Assembly (NCBI GenBank): GCA_022575985.1
Contig: JAKSXM010000007.1
Span: 3,102,501 to 3,166,500, forward strand
From: Anagrus nilaparvatae
Lineage: Eukaryota; Arthropoda; Insecta; Hymenoptera; Mymaridae
Length of the DNA: 64,000 bases
Direction of reading: 5' to 3'
In this document: one piece after another, positions 22,208-33,947 of the stretch
Position numbering within the stretch: the stretch's first letter is position 1
Layout of the letters: each line of letters begins with the position of its first letter
The notes under the pieces: model-generated
The model's database searches: none
Told to the model about the DNA's origin: nothing
Seen by the model: the letters and a program-made list of their open reading frames with translations, nothing else
Made by a program: the position numbers and the translations under genes

Positions 22208-22904
22208 CAGGTGCAATATTTGATAAATTATTTCATTTTCACTAACAAAATATAATTAATTTTTTATTTCAGCTTACAGCTTTGATATACAATAAGTGCA
22301 ATATAAGTTTTAAGTCGTTGAAACTTTGGGATTAATTATTATATCATAAAAAACGTAATAATCTAAATTTTTAACCTTGAGATTTCCTCTTCTTGTTGTT
22401 CTAACGTTGTTTTAAATTAATACCTTCAGTATAATTTTCACTGTCTTTAAGGAATTTGGTTCTGAGACTTAACTACTGAGTGATTTTATATTTAGTAGTA
22501 ATTTAATTTATATTAAGCATCACATTTGAAGTCTAAATGAACTTCATGAAAAGACAAAACTTACCTTTTGAATATTTACAATTAAAAAATTTTTATGATA
22601 TAAGAATTCAGTCTTACCAATTAGTTTTTTTTCTTCAAAGTAGGTATATTAATAATATTAGTTATTATATTAAATAGTTATTATCCTTAAATTGAATATA
22701 AACCACAACAAATGTAAATTAAAGAAATATTTACTAGATTTTCTTGATTTTATTTTTTTTAATTCTTAAAACTTAATTAAATTTTTTAGATTAATACATA
22801 ACGAGCAATAATTCAACAGATATTAATTTTATTCTTTTTGGAAAAATAAATCTAAAGATCATTTTGATATCTTCATAAATTCTTACTAACACAATTATTT
22901 TAAA

Positions 22905-23140
22905 TAAAAAGGGAAAATCCAGAAGCCTTATGCAGTTTTCCCTAAAGTCTGTGCAAGGTTACTTATAATTGTCAGATAGCTTTTTCGATACACTAATGCA
23001 AAATTTTTAAGTCCTGATCCCAACAATTTAGCCCTAACGAAAAATTGTAATTTTAATCGAATTTAATGGTTACTTATTAGCGTATTTTATAAAAAACTTT
23101 TCTAACGTATTTTTGAGGTGACTGAATAAGAATATTTTTG
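22905..23140 (-). repeat. Dispersed repeat R3, copy 2 (inverted)
   Basis: The reverse complement matches 19835-20030 over TTAGGGCTAAATT.TTGGGATCA and the flanking blocks on both sides. It is separated from copy 1 by about 3 kb in inverted orientation. Confidence 0.5.
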
Positions 23141-23669
23141 TAACGATAGTAACTTTCTTTAAAATACCACCTATGTGCATATATTGGTCTGTTTATTGTG
23201 TTTTTAGTGTTAAGTTTAATGATATTAAAGTTTTTTTGGACCAAATATTTTTTTGCAGCTACCTTAAAAACAAATTGCTCTGTAATTTTGAGAATAATTA
23301 GTAAAGTTCCTAATGTTAAAAATCAATATAAAAATACGGTTTTTCTCATGCTTGGAACTAAAAATTTAAAATCAACTTAAAAGTATCCTTGCAAAAATTT
23401 TAGGAGAAAAGTGCATACATCTAATATTTACGACTGGGGATTTTAGACATTATTTATTTTATGTATAATTTTGTTTTAATTTTCATTGTTAAAGCTTTAT
23501 TAAAACTTATATTCGCCAATAAACTATTGTTTTTTAGGGATATTTTTTTTCAATGCACTATCAAAATTCAAGAAAATCTTATAACCGTGTTATTATTTTT
23601 GAACATAATATTAAATAAAATTTATTTTTTACTAAGATTTGGCCTTTAATATATATATATATGGCTTAG

Positions 23670-24696
23670 TTTACAGATGACTTACAAGTCTACAGTCAAG
23701 TATCACCTGAAAATGTACTGGAGGTCACAGCTTTATTATCTAAAACAGCTCGTAACATCTCTGCTTGGGCTGCCGGTATCAGTGGCGGATCCAGAAAGCT
23801 GTCTCAGGGGGGGCGCTCAAGCAAAATTTTGTATGTTTTCTCATGAAAATTTTTCAAAAAACACAAAAATTACCAAAAAACATGCCAATGTTAGGAGCTC
23901 AGGGGGGGCGATCGCCCCTACCGCCCCCCCTCTGAATCCGCCCTTGGCCGGTATTTCCCTTCGGCTCAATCATGGAAAAACGAAAGCTATATATTTTGGC
24001 ACGAGTACCTTTGTCAGTCGTTTAAAAAGCTTAAATTTATCGGGAATAGACTTAGGAAATGGCATCATCACTCCTTTTGTAGATGAGGTGACTAGTCTAG
24101 GTGTTATACTTGACAGCAGACTAAACTGGAACAGTCACGTTACAACAATTGAGAAAAAAGTAAACCGTGTTCTATACACTCTTAGATTTATTCAACACTG
24201 CACTACAGAGACATTACGTACGCGACTAGTACAGGCATTAATTATACCTCATTTTGATTATTGTTCAGTTGTTTACTTAAATGCAAACAACACACTAAAA
24301 ATGAGGTTACAAAGACTATGCAATTCTGGACTGAGGTATATATACGGCATACGCAAAGATGAATATATAACCCCTTTTAGGCGTAAGTTGGGATGGTTAT
24401 GCACTGATTCACGCAGGCATTACTTTTTGGCCATAATAATCTACAAAATCCTGCGGTTACATCAACCCTCATATCTGAGCGAATCTTTTACTAAATACAT
24501 TCCTAAAGAAAATGCAAGGGGTACTCTGCGTTCAAAAGAAATCACCATACCTAATATCAAAAATTGTGGGACAAACACCATTCGGTACAGAGGCGCTAGA
24601 CTTTGGAACTTCTTACCTGCAGAAATTCGGTTTCTACCTTCACTCAACTCATTTAAAACTGCTATGCACAAACATCTCCTTACACTTGATCCCTAG
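23670..24696 (+). pseudogene. Reverse transcriptase C-terminal fragment, interrupted
   Basis: The retained part runs from the FTDDLQVYS catalytic box through NHGKTKAIYFG and TSLGVILDSRLNW to PHFDYCSVVYL and the terminal YRGARLWNFLPAEIR block typical of CR1/Jockey-type reverse transcriptases. The N-terminal palm and the endonuclease are missing. A 167-bp MITE plus its 8-bp target duplication adds 175 bp and shifts the frame. A continuous 339-codon frame (23677-24696) arises only because the MITE is open in the needed frame, and its first ~90 residues are not reverse transcriptase. The protein cannot be functional. Confidence 0.85.
23780..23946. mobile_element. hAT-type MITE inside the LINE
   Basis: The termini are imperfect inverted repeats (CAGTGGCGGATCCAGA at the left, CAAGGGCGGATTCAGA reading in from the right). 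The insertion is flanked by the perfect 8-bp direct repeat GCCGGTAT (23772-23779 and 23947-23954). An 8-bp duplication and CA-G-GG termini are typical of the hAT superfamily. The 167-bp interior has G/C homopolymers and no gene. Confidence 0.92.
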
Positions 24697-25066
24697 CAAG
24701 GGCGTTTTCATAAACATAATATCCCACCCTTTTGTTACAAGACAATTACTTATTACTCATTATTTTATGTTATTATTTTATTTTAATATATTACACTTAT
24801 TTTAATAATTTATTTAAAATTAATTTTACCATGTACATGCAACTAACTAATTGACTGTGATACCTATGGCAAATTATTAAATTTAAACTATTTATTTTAT
24901 TTTACTATAAAAATTTAATAATGTTATCACTATTATTTCAAATTTATTATATTTTATTAATGTTAATTATCAATTATTCACTATGATGTATATTTTATTT
25001 TTGATTATTGTATTTTTTTTTGTTTAATTGCAAATAAAGAATATTTACATTTACATATATTATATA

Positions 25067-25357
25067 TTATTTATTATTTACTAATTTACGTAAATATTGA
25101 CTGTGATAAAAATTATCGTACCAAAATTAATTGGCAGAAATTAATTAAATAATTGATGCTATGCCTGCTAAACCTCCATGCTATTCTTTTCTTTTCTATT
25201 TTCTATTTTTTAATTATTTATTTATTTATAAAACTTTAATAGAGTATACTTTAGTTATATATGTTATGTTATGCTAACTTGTTATATATGTATCATATTT
25301 TGTAAAAGAGCAAATAAAGAAAAATACAATACTTTACAATATATAAATAAGGAAATT
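25067..25357. other. AT-rich stretch after the LINE
   Basis: No gene. A second AGCAAATAAAGAAAAATACAA-like stretch near 25308-25330 resembles the LINE 3' end and may be another 3' fragment of the same family. Confidence 0.3.
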
Positions 25358-25682
25358 AATTTTACGATCGACGTTAATTTATAATTAAATAATTACTATA
25401 GATCGATATTTCAATCAAATAAATGCTTTTAATAGATATACACATATTTTCGTACCCAGAATGTATATCTAAGAACTATTAAATAATTTTTTTAAAATAT
25501 TTGCGTATCTTTAAAAATTCTGAACAAATGAATTTTAGCTAATTAGATCTTAAAAAAGCTAAAATAAATTTTATCTCAAATAAAAAAAATTCCTTCACTA
25601 CGGGGACTCGAACCGACGATCTAACTGTTTTTAAAAAATTGTTTTGAAATGCTTAGATATACATTCAGGGCACGAAAGTGTC
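25358..25682 (-). mobile_element. MITE with tRNA-like B box, truncated copy
   Basis: This matches 36979-37380 in inverted orientation. The terminal repeat contains ATAAATGCTTTTAATAGATAT and CAGAATGTATATCTAAG. The interior contains GGTTCGAGTCCCCGTAGTGAAGG on the minus strand, where GGTTCGAGTCC fits the tRNA B-box (T-arm) consensus. The right terminal repeat is cut short where repeat R begins. Confidence 0.7.
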
Positions 25683-25689
25683 AAAAACA

Positions 25690-27180
25690 CACAAATCACT
25701 CCTTTTTTGATAAAAATTTTTGGGTTAAATAGTGAAAATCATATATATTCCGAACATTTGGATCGGGAATTACAATCTATAGTTATGGATGACTTCAATA
25801 TGTTAAAAAAACATCCAAGATTCCCTCTGTTTAATCCAACGCGCCTTCTGGGCCTGCAAACGCAGTGCTCAATTCTACAACAATGTTATAAGATAGGATT
25901 TTTAGGCAATTTTCCAAATAACACTATCATATTACGTTTTAACCAAAATACTCCCATTTGGTCTCATTTTTTTGCATAAGTGCTACCTTTCATTCCCTGT
26001 AAATCGTAAGGGTTTTATCACCGATTCTCTCGAAACTATAGTTAATAAAGCAAATGTCCATTTTAGACCCGAAATGAACAATTTTTAAATTGCTCAAATT
26101 CTATGGCTACATTGCTCTTTTTATTTTTTATTTAAAATTGTTCATTTTTACAAATAAATGAAATTAATTTTTAACTATAAAAATTATTTTTATTTTTAAA
26201 GTAAAAAATGATTAACAATAAAAGTCACTGATTCACGTGCCCTTTTTATTTAAAATTATTGTTTTTTACAACTAAATGAAAAATGGCATGAGGTCAATTG
26301 TTAATTATAAATATTTTTTTTCTCCATTTTTTTTACTATTCCGTGTTTTTGTGAGTCAAAGAATAATTTTCTTTTTTTACAGTAAATATTCATCGTTCAA
26401 TTTTTGTTGTTGAAGTTCGTGGTCAAAGCAACGATGATTCTTACTCACTTTCATTAGGACACGTATGATATTTTAAAATAAAAAACGTATTAGTTACTAG
26501 TTTTCTTCGGTTGTGCTTGAAAGTTTTTCAGTGATTTATAAAATACTAGCAATTGCTTGCATATTGTGAAACTTGGTGTAAAATATAAGTTTAATTTTTC
26601 AATCTCCGAATGTTTGTAAAATTTTCTTCTACAACAGGCAAGTATGAAATTGAAAATTTTAACTTCTCAATACTCCAATTTTTCAATCTCCATAAAGCTC
26701 AATTTTTTATCACGAATTTATTCACCGTATTAATTATTTTAAGCTTAAAATGACCAATTTTCAAATTGCTGCGAAAATTAAAACTTTTAAACTGTCTCTT
26801 TTTTAGGGGCCATTTCTAAGACTTCTCTGGGAAGTTAGTGATCGAAGATAGATTGTTTTTAAATATTTTAAATTAGAAATCTTACTTAAAGTAAGAATCG
26901 TTTCCAAAATGAGCAGTTTCCAAAATAGGATAATTTAAAATTATTCTATTTTGGAAATGGCTAGTAAAAGATATAATTAAAATATTTTGGAAAACAGAAG
27001 GCCAGTGCTCAATTTTTTAGCTCCATATATTTTATTATTTTTATCAATTTTTATTTGGTCCATAATTTTAAAATTAGATTATTTTTTTAAAATTTTTGTA
27101 AATTAATCTGCTCCAATTAGACGTGTTTTAGTACAACTGCAAGGTGGCAATAAACTTGGAGATATATCACAAAAATATTA
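25690..27180 (+). repeat. Dispersed repeat R, copy c
   Basis: This copy carries the 66-codon frame (within 25644-25979; ...MLKKHPRFPLFNPTRLLGL...SILQQCYKIGFLGNFPNN...) followed by the full ~1.2-kb tail, ending with blocks shared only with copy a (GGTGGCAA.A.ACTT..AGATATATC near 27150-27170). It lies upstream of the plus-strand IR gene. Confidence 0.7.
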
Positions 27181-28055
27181 AAAATATTATAATTTTTCCA
27201 CAAAGTCCAAAAATAGGTCCACTCTACACTACACCGGTATCGTCTTCGATTTTTTATATTTGATAATTTTTTTTAATTAAGTAGAAATTAATAATAAAAA
27301 AAAGTACGCGTCATTATTATTTTTTTAAAAAAACTATCGAATATCAAAAATCAAATATGATAGCGATGTAGATGAGCAACTAAAAAAAAATTTCTGTAAG
27401 AGGAAAAGATTTTTAATTGCTTTTTGGCTTCAGAAAATCCGGAACCAATGGGCACAAATTTACTGGATTCCCCATAGAAAATATCGGTAATCACAGAGTT
27501 CTGGAATGCTGTTAAAAAAAAATTCGTTGAAGTTCACAATAACCTCAAAATATAAATAAAAAATGTTTATGATATAAAATATTTGCATACAGGTTATTGC
27601 TAAATTTAATACCGAAGAATTAATACAATTTTTGGATAAAGAAACCATTGTTTGGTGTTCAAAGTCATATTATATTACTCGTCGCTGGCGCGCGCGTGTT
27701 TTATATTTTGTGATTTTTAAATTTACACAATTAGATATTTATTGGTAATAGTGTAATTTATAAACTTACCATTTATATATTGTAATTATAAAATATTACG
27801 ACGTATAAGATGTATAACAAAAATTTTTACACATCATAGAGTGTAAAAAATAATTATTACCGGCCATAGAGTGTTGTTGTGTAATTTTGTACATATATTT
27901 ACACCATAGTGTTTAGAGAGTAGTCCTTTGTTTTTATTTTAATGTGCAGTGTAAAAATTCTTGTCAATGTATTTACTATCAAGATAGTAAATTTAATATC
28001 AAAATTTCATGTGCGTGATTTCTTTCTTCATATCATAATTTCTTTCATTTTTCAG
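27181..28055. other. Gene-free stretch before the IR fragment
   Basis: No gene. There is a short CG-rich spot (CTGGCGCGCGCGTG near 27687) and several CATAGAGTGTA echoes at 27835-27930. The block 27955-28010 echoes the TCTTGTC...TTTACT.TC...GATA.TAAATTT.AT sequence found near 28380 and 1060. Confidence 0.3.
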
Positions 28056-28251
28056 GATAATACGTGTAACTTGCATTCTACAACTTTTGGACATTATTCA
28101 ATCAAGTCCCATTAAAATTATAACAAACCAGATTCTAGAAGAACTGAAGCCAGATCGAGTGACTTTATATTCTGATTTCAAGAATGGAACCAACAGGATA
28201 AACCACTGTAGCTATCAACTGATTTACGAGGATCTGCTCAGCCAATTATAA
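28056..28251 (+). pseudogene. IR 5'-end fragment without start codon
   Basis: The frame AGG ATA ATA CGT... encodes the first ~65 residues of the IR family (RIIRVTCILQLLDIIQSSP through YEDLLSQL) with no internal stop. It lacks the ATG, abuts a TTTTTCAG acceptor-like site, and ends at TAA where homology to the intact genes stops. It lies ~630 bp upstream of the intact gene in the same orientation. It is either a leftover of a partial duplication or, less likely, an alternative 5' exon. Confidence 0.75.
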
Positions 28252-28885
28252 AATCACTCACAAACAATAAAAGAACTGTTACTTTTATTTCGCAACTTTT
28301 TAGGCTCTAGGCAATTTATATTTTATAATAATGTAATCAGTTGATTAAAATAATTGTTCATTCAAGATAAATTTACTGTCCTGACAGTAAATACCTGGAC
28401 AAGAATGTTTTATTGTGAGTAGAGTCCCCTTGTAAACAAAATAAATTTGTTTAATTATGAATATTAATCATGAATATTAATTTTTACAAAATTCAAAAAA
28501 GAGTAATAATGAAAAAATCTGATGACGTTTTTTTTCGAGTAATGAATGTTGTTTAATTTATTAACATTTCTTTTCAAAATCTGCAATAATTTATAAAAAT
28601 AAGTACGATATAAAGAAAATAATTCCTTAAATTTTTTTATATAAAAACTTAATCACAAAAAAAGTATTATTACATGATAATTAGTAATTGGTTATTGAAA
28701 ATTAGCAAGTTATTTTAAGTAAAAACGAGAGCTCAGACCTTTAAAACATAGATAAAATAAATATTATTTTGGTTCATGTAGACCATTTTTAGTATTAAAT
28801 CTATGATAAAACGAAATCTAAAAATTCGCATTTGGTATAATTTTTTTGAAATATTCTTCTCTTTTTTGTGCAGCTCGTTCAAATA

Positions 28886-30748
28886 ATGAGGATAATACGT
28901 TTAACTTGCATTTTACAACTTTTGGACGTTATTCAATCAAGTCCCATTAAAGTCATAACAAGCCAGATTCTAGAAGAACTGAAGCCAGATCGAGTGACCT
29001 TATATTCTGATTTCAAGAATGGAACCAACAGGATAAACTACTGCAGCTACCAACTGATTTACGAAGATCTGCTCAGCCAAGTTCCAACTGTTACAATTGA
29101 TCTTAATCGACCTGTGCCATTCATGAAATGGAAATTTAGCGTTGTTGATTATCATAAAAATATTAGTTCTCCGTTGCATGTAATTGTCTTATCGGAAGAC
29201 AAAAAGAAAAAATTTTTACAGAAATTATATAATGCATTTGCATACATAGCAGAATCCTTATTTTACTTGACGGAAACTAAAATTGTTCTAATACTAAATC
29301 GTTATCAAAACTCACCTGATTTAGTTCAAAAGATTTTTTCATGGGCACACTTAGGCAATTTTATTAATTTTTTTATTTTAGAATGCGCACCTCGAAAAAG
29401 TTTAAGAGTTATTAATCATCATTTTTTTCACCAAAGAGTTGAAATAACAAAATATGAAACCAATGCAACAATTAAATATTTTCCAAATAAATTCGAGAAA
29501 ATGGTTGGATATGTCATGAGAACTGGAGTGGCGAAAAATCTTTGGCCAGATTACTATCGGAATTATACTCGAAATTATTCTCTCTATCAGAATTATTATT
29601 CATTGATACCGATATTAAAATCTTGGGAATATTTAATTGAGTCGCTTAATGTAACTGTCCAATTTATTCCTACGAAATCTGACAGAATTGATATTTTGAT
29701 ACAAAAATATAAATTACAAGCTTATATTGTTCAGGGATATAACTTGGTTTCTGACAATTTAAATGATGTTTACATTTTAAAATCAGAAAAATTTATATTT
29801 CTGATTCCGATAATTAACGAAGAAAGTGTCAGCTTTATTAAGGATTTGTTAAAATTTTCACTTTTCTTTAGTGCAGTAATAATTTTGTTTCTTTTGTCTT
29901 TTCACTTTTTGAAATTTTCTATCAAAGAATGGTCAGTTTTTAAGCTTTACAGTTTTTTGTTAGGATTTGGAGTTGATATAAATTTTCGACGTAACTTAAA
30001 ATCCAAGATGATGTTCTTCACTCTATTTGTCGCCTCCTTTTATTTTCTTTCCGAAATTGTTTCCGATTTAACGAACATAAAATTCGAAACTAAAGAAGTA
30101 GCTGTGGTTGAAACTTTCGAAGATATACTTGAAAAAAATATCACCGTTTTATTTAATGACAATCCCAGTTTGTTTCATATATTACAAGAAACTTTAACAG
30201 GAAAAGCCTTAAGGATTGCTGAGATAGCTGAACCTTACTTTAATGAAAAAGTTGTTGATGTCAATAATGTTGTGATTATTTATGAGATAAACGTTGAAAA
30301 TTTTTTGAATTTTAGTAAACATCATTTTGATGGAGTGAAATATAAAGCAAGTGAGTTAGTTTTTTACGAAATGCTAAATATTTTTTCATTTCCAGAGAAT
30401 TCTGCATTTAGAAATAAGTTTGCTAAAACTCATTTGAGAATATCTGAAATCGGACTGGATTTAAAGTGGCGATCTGATTACGACCGCGTTAATAAAATTG
30501 AGAAGCGAATCGAGAATAATGATTTTGATGAGGATGGAGAAAGCGCTTTGCCTATTGTTCTTTTTGCTGTAATGTTTGTGGGAATAATTCTTTCCTTGCT
30601 TGCATTATTTCTAGAATTGCTTTGGTTTTACTACTTGTCTAAAATAGATTGGATAAATAAACTGAAAAATATTCTGACAAGTTCCAGGAAAATAAAAATT
30701 CGTAAAATTAAAGTTCGGCCTTGTAAAAAAATGGTTTTTGAAGTTTGA
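28886..30748 (+). CDS. Ionotropic receptor-like channel, complete
   Basis: One open frame of 620 codons. The ATG at 28886 was chosen because the in-frame codon at 28868 is TTG-type, not ATG. Order: signal peptide (MRIIRLTCILQLLDVIQSSP), extracellular N-terminal region, S1 lobe beginning GYVMRTGV, transmembrane 1 (FSLFFSAVIILFLLSFHFL), reduced pore segment (SFLLGFGVDI), transmembrane 3 (FFTLFVASFYFLSEIVSDL), S2 lobe with ETFEDILEKNI, transmembrane 4 (IVLFAVMFVGIILSLLALFL), and a short basic cytoplasmic tail (SSRKIKIRKIKVRPCKK). About 620 residues is normal for an IR. Function as an odour or taste channel is inferred from the family. A TTTTTTGTGCAG acceptor-like site ends at 28873, 12 nt before the ATG. 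Confidence 0.92.
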   Translation: MRIIRLTCILQLLDVIQSSPIKVITSQILEELKPDRVTLYSDFKNGTNRINYCSYQLIYEDLLSQVPTVTIDLNRPVPFMKWKFSVVDYHKNISSPLHVIVLSEDKKKKFLQKLYNAFAYIAESLFYLTETKIVLILNRYQNSPDLVQKIFSWAHLGNFINFFILECAPRKSLRVINHHFFHQRVEITKYETNATIKYFPNKFEKMVGYVMRTGVAKNLWPDYYRNYTRNYSLYQNYYSLIPILKSWEYLIESLNVTVQFIPTKSDRIDILIQKYKLQAYIVQGYNLVSDNLNDVYILKSEKFIFLIPIINEESVSFIKDLLKFSLFFSAVIILFLLSFHFLKFSIKEWSVFKLYSFLLGFGVDINFRRNLKSKMMFFTLFVASFYFLSEIVSDLTNIKFETKEVAVVETFEDILEKNITVLFNDNPSLFHILQETLTGKALRIAEIAEPYFNEKVVDVNNVVIIYEINVENFLNFSKHHFDGVKYKASELVFYEMLNIFSFPENSAFRNKFAKTHLRISEIGLDLKWRSDYDRVNKIEKRIENNDFDEDGESALPIVLFAVMFVGIILSLLALFLELLWFYYLSKIDWINKLKNILTSSRKIKIRKIKVRPCKKMVFEV

Positions 30749-31075
30749 TGAATTTATTTTATTATGCAATTTTAGTTTTCTAAAGATATTGGATTGTTGT
30801 GTTTAATAGCTATTTTTGAAACAAGGGACAAAATATTGGTTTTGACTTTGCAAGTGAAGACAGCATGCAAAAATCGAACCCCATATTTTTTGCCGTATTT
30901 TAAAACATAGTTTTACATAAAATGGAAAAAAAGCAGTCTCCCTAGGGTAGAAAATAGACTTTTTTTGCCCCAGATATGTAAAATAATGAAATTGCAATCT
31001 TTTTGTGTATTAGCATTTTATGCTTTTAACATCATTAATGTTTTTTATAAAATTAAGTTCTTTAATTATTGTGAA

Positions 31076-31470
31076 TACTCTCCATTTAAAAATAAGTTTG
31101 CTAAGATTGTTTTGAGAATATGGACATAAAGTGGCGATTTGATTACGATTACGTTAATAGAAATAATAAGCTAGTGGAATTTAAGGATCTGTGAAGTCAA
31201 GAAAGCGCTTTGCCTTTTGTACTTTTTGCTATTAGGATTATAGGAGTAGTTTTTTCTCTGCTTGTATTTTTTTTGGAATTGCTTTGGTTTTACTATACTT
31301 GGCGAAAATAAATTGCCTGAACAATTTCAAAAGAATTAGAAAACCGCGTTAGAAAATTAATATTCATAAAATAAAAGCTCAGTCTTAAAAAAAAAAAGTT
31401 CAGGAAATTTGATGAAATTATTTTATTGCGTGATTTTATTCAAGTCACTGGATTTTTGTGTTTAAAAATA
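31076..31470 (+). pseudogene. IR 3'-end relic downstream of the intact gene
   Basis: It begins at the IR codons for SPFKNKFAKI and includes a damaged S2 end, a transmembrane-4-like stretch (LLVFFLELLWFYY) and a 3' UTR resembling that of the intact gene (GAAATTTGATGAAATTATTTTAT near 31405 against 30740-30760). It contains stops. It is the remnant of a second tandem IR copy whose main part has been deleted. Confidence 0.7.
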
Positions 31471-31508
31471 ATAAGGTTTAAAAAAATTAAAATTAACAGA
31501 TTAAAATG

Positions 31509-31847
31509 AACCCATTAGCGCCAACATGACCAATCCACTGACGCTAGGATTTTCGATTAGAAAACGAGTAAAAAAATGATTTTTTTTTAAACTTTAAGTC
31601 TTCCTTTACTAAAAAGAACTTGTTTCACAAGATTCTGGGGTGAAATTTTTAATATTATTGACCATTAATTAAATACGGCGGCTTAAAAAAGACCAATAAT
31701 TGATTATTGATACAAAGTTAAAAACCTGACCCCAGAATCTTGTAAAACAAGTCCTTTTTAGTAAAGAAAAAACAATTCATTTTTTTACCCGTTTTATAAG
31801 CAAAAATCCGAGCGTCAGTAGATTGGTCGCGTCGGTGCTAATGGGTT
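31509..31847. mobile_element. Palindromic MITE, right-arm copy
   Basis: Counterpart of 9840-10159: inverted halves starting AACCCATTAG and carrying CAGAATCTTGTAAAACAAGT-type blocks around a short centre. It is about 20 bp longer than the other copy. Confidence 0.75.
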
Positions 31848-32939
31848 AACATTGAACTTGTATTTAAAAAATGTATTTGCAGAATAATTTTGTTGTTTGT
31901 ATTTTTAATAAATTTTATCGTTTTATTGTTAAATCCTCCTGGACAGAAAATTAATGGGGTTCTAGGTCTTAAATACTCCCGTTGATTCTATGTCCAGGGA
32001 TATCTTTTTATTTGAGGACCAAACAATTTTAACCAATTTAATTTCCTAATTATTTTTATTTTTATTTGAATATTCAACAAAATCAACTCACTTTATTTTT
32101 GATTTGATTATTAAAAAAAAAAAAATTTAACTGCGTTATAAGTTTAAAAGAAAGAAGTTCATAAAAATTAATTCAAGGAAAAGGAACCTTTGTTTTATTA
32201 AAAATTTAATCTATCGATTTTTTTGCATACAAGCACAAATTTAACCGTCCAAAAAATATATTATTTTTTATAACATATTTTTTTTTTCTTTTTGGATGTC
32301 AAACCTAATTTTTTCCATGGGATTTTCAAATGAGAATATAAAAAAAAATACTTTTTTAGATATATTTTGTTATTGCTTGAAGAACCGTAATGCCAATAAT
32401 TTGGCAGTGCTTTTTTCAACGACAATATATTTTTGCAATTGATGATTGGAAATATATAATTTACTTGAATTCCCGCCAAAATTGAATTTTAAAATTCATA
32501 GTGAATGTTTTTAACTCTACGTAGTTCTTTAAAAAATTAAACTTCGGAATAAAATATCCTTTGAGTATTCTTTTTTTTCTTCTATTTCAAATTTGAATAA
32601 ATTATTTTCAACAAATTTCGTTGAATATTCAGCTTCTTGACTGGAACTCTTTTTGCAATTTGATGTCTCTTGTAGTTCCTAAATTTTCAAAATTTATAAT
32701 TATTTAATAAACCGCTAAAATACTTGGATAAAAAACCAAAAACATTCATCTAAATTCTAAATTCCTCATTCTAAGATAACCATCAATTAATAAAAATTTT
32801 TTTAAAAACAAAATCTAAACAAACAAAAAAATTAAAAATTATTTTTTATTTTTAATTTAGAAATCCTTGTACTATTTACCTATAAATTGTAAACATATAA
32901 TCTTAGTGACAGACAAAAAAATTTTTTTTTATTAGACAC

Positions 32940-33780
32940 AATTTATTTGAAAGTAATATCAAAAATTACGATTTTAGCATAAAATCGAAAATTGGTCATT
33001 TCGGGCCTAAAATGGACATTATAGTGTCGAGAGAATCGGTGATAAAAAACATGCGATTCACGGGGAATAAAAGGTAGTATTTATACAAAAAAATGAGACC
33101 AAATGGGAGTATTTTGGTTAAAATGTAATATGATAGCGTTATTTGGAAAATTACCTAAAAGTCCTATCTTATAACATTGTCGTGGAATTGAGCCCGGTGT
33201 TTCTAGGCCCGGAAGGCCCATTGGAATCAACGGAGGGTAGTCGGCACGTTTTTGCAACATAATAAACTCATCCATGAGCATTTGGTATAATTTAGTGTTC
33301 CAAATGTATTGAACTTCCCTTGTAAGAGAAAAAAATTTTCTATGTGAATATGTGTTTTTAACAGAAAAAATAAGAAAATTTTTCTCTAATTTTTCTTACT
33401 TTTCTTATAAGAGTCCAAAACACAAAAATGGTTGCCAAAAATCGAGGACTGAACCTTATAAGCTAAAAAATGACGTAGAGGCTTATTTTTAGTAGTACTT
33501 TTGGGAAAAAATACTTTGGAATTTATTTGAGGACCTGAACATGCATGTTATGCCGGTTTGGTTTAAATAATTGAGCCTTATTTAATTGCAAGTTTTTGGT
33601 AGAATTGGTAAAATTTAGTTTTCTCGCCAGCGTCGAGTAAGCGCGTATGTTTACCACTGATGGAGAAAAATATAACATATGATCCTTTGCCATAAAAAAA
33701 TGACCTAAATCGCAATTTACTTGCGATTTGGCCATTCTTTATTTTTTCACTATGTGTCGTAATGTACTATTTTTTAGACT
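32940..33780 (-). repeat. Dispersed repeat R, copy f
   Basis: Right-arm counterpart of 7700-8760. The 66-codon frame is at 33081-33281 on the minus strand (MLMDEFIMLQKRADYPPL...). The hairpin part is shortened here to CCTAAATCGCAATTTACTTG near 33710. Confidence 0.65.
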
Positions 33781-33947
33781 CTCGATTATTTTGTTTTCAT
33801 AAATTAGCGATACATGCTTAGAGATTTAAATTAAACATAAACTTTTATTAGCAAATTTTTTTACTAAATTCTTATAAACTTAATTTAATTAAATAATTTA
33901 TTGGAGAAACAAGTATTTTTAATAAAATTTTTACGAACATTAAAATG

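Larger units (their letters stand above)
23670..25066 (+). mobile_element. 5'-truncated non-LTR retrotransposon (LINE)
   Basis: The element begins abruptly next to a TA repeat, inside the reverse transcriptase at its FTDD catalytic motif (23670-23681). It continues through the thumb region to a stop at 24696, then an AT-rich 3' UTR ending with AATAAAG and TTACATTTACAT-type repeats near 25066. No RNase H domain follows the reverse transcriptase, which fits the CR1/Jockey group. Severe 5' truncation is the usual outcome of target-primed reverse transcription. It is interrupted by an hAT MITE. Confidence 0.85.
28437..33947 (+). repeat. Right arm of the inverted IR duplication
   Basis: Inverted counterpart of 7508-12833, sharing upstream sequence, IR gene, 3' relic, MITE, spacer and repeat R in the same order. 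It retains the original 3' end of the gene and about 420 bp that the left arm lacks. Homology ends beyond 33947, after ACGAACATTAAAAT. Confidence 0.85.

Noticed and set aside
22200..22330. U6 or other known snRNA downstream of the promoter-like sites
   Set aside because: I compared the downstream sequences with remembered U1, U2, U4, U5, U6 and U6atac features and found no match at any of the five sites.
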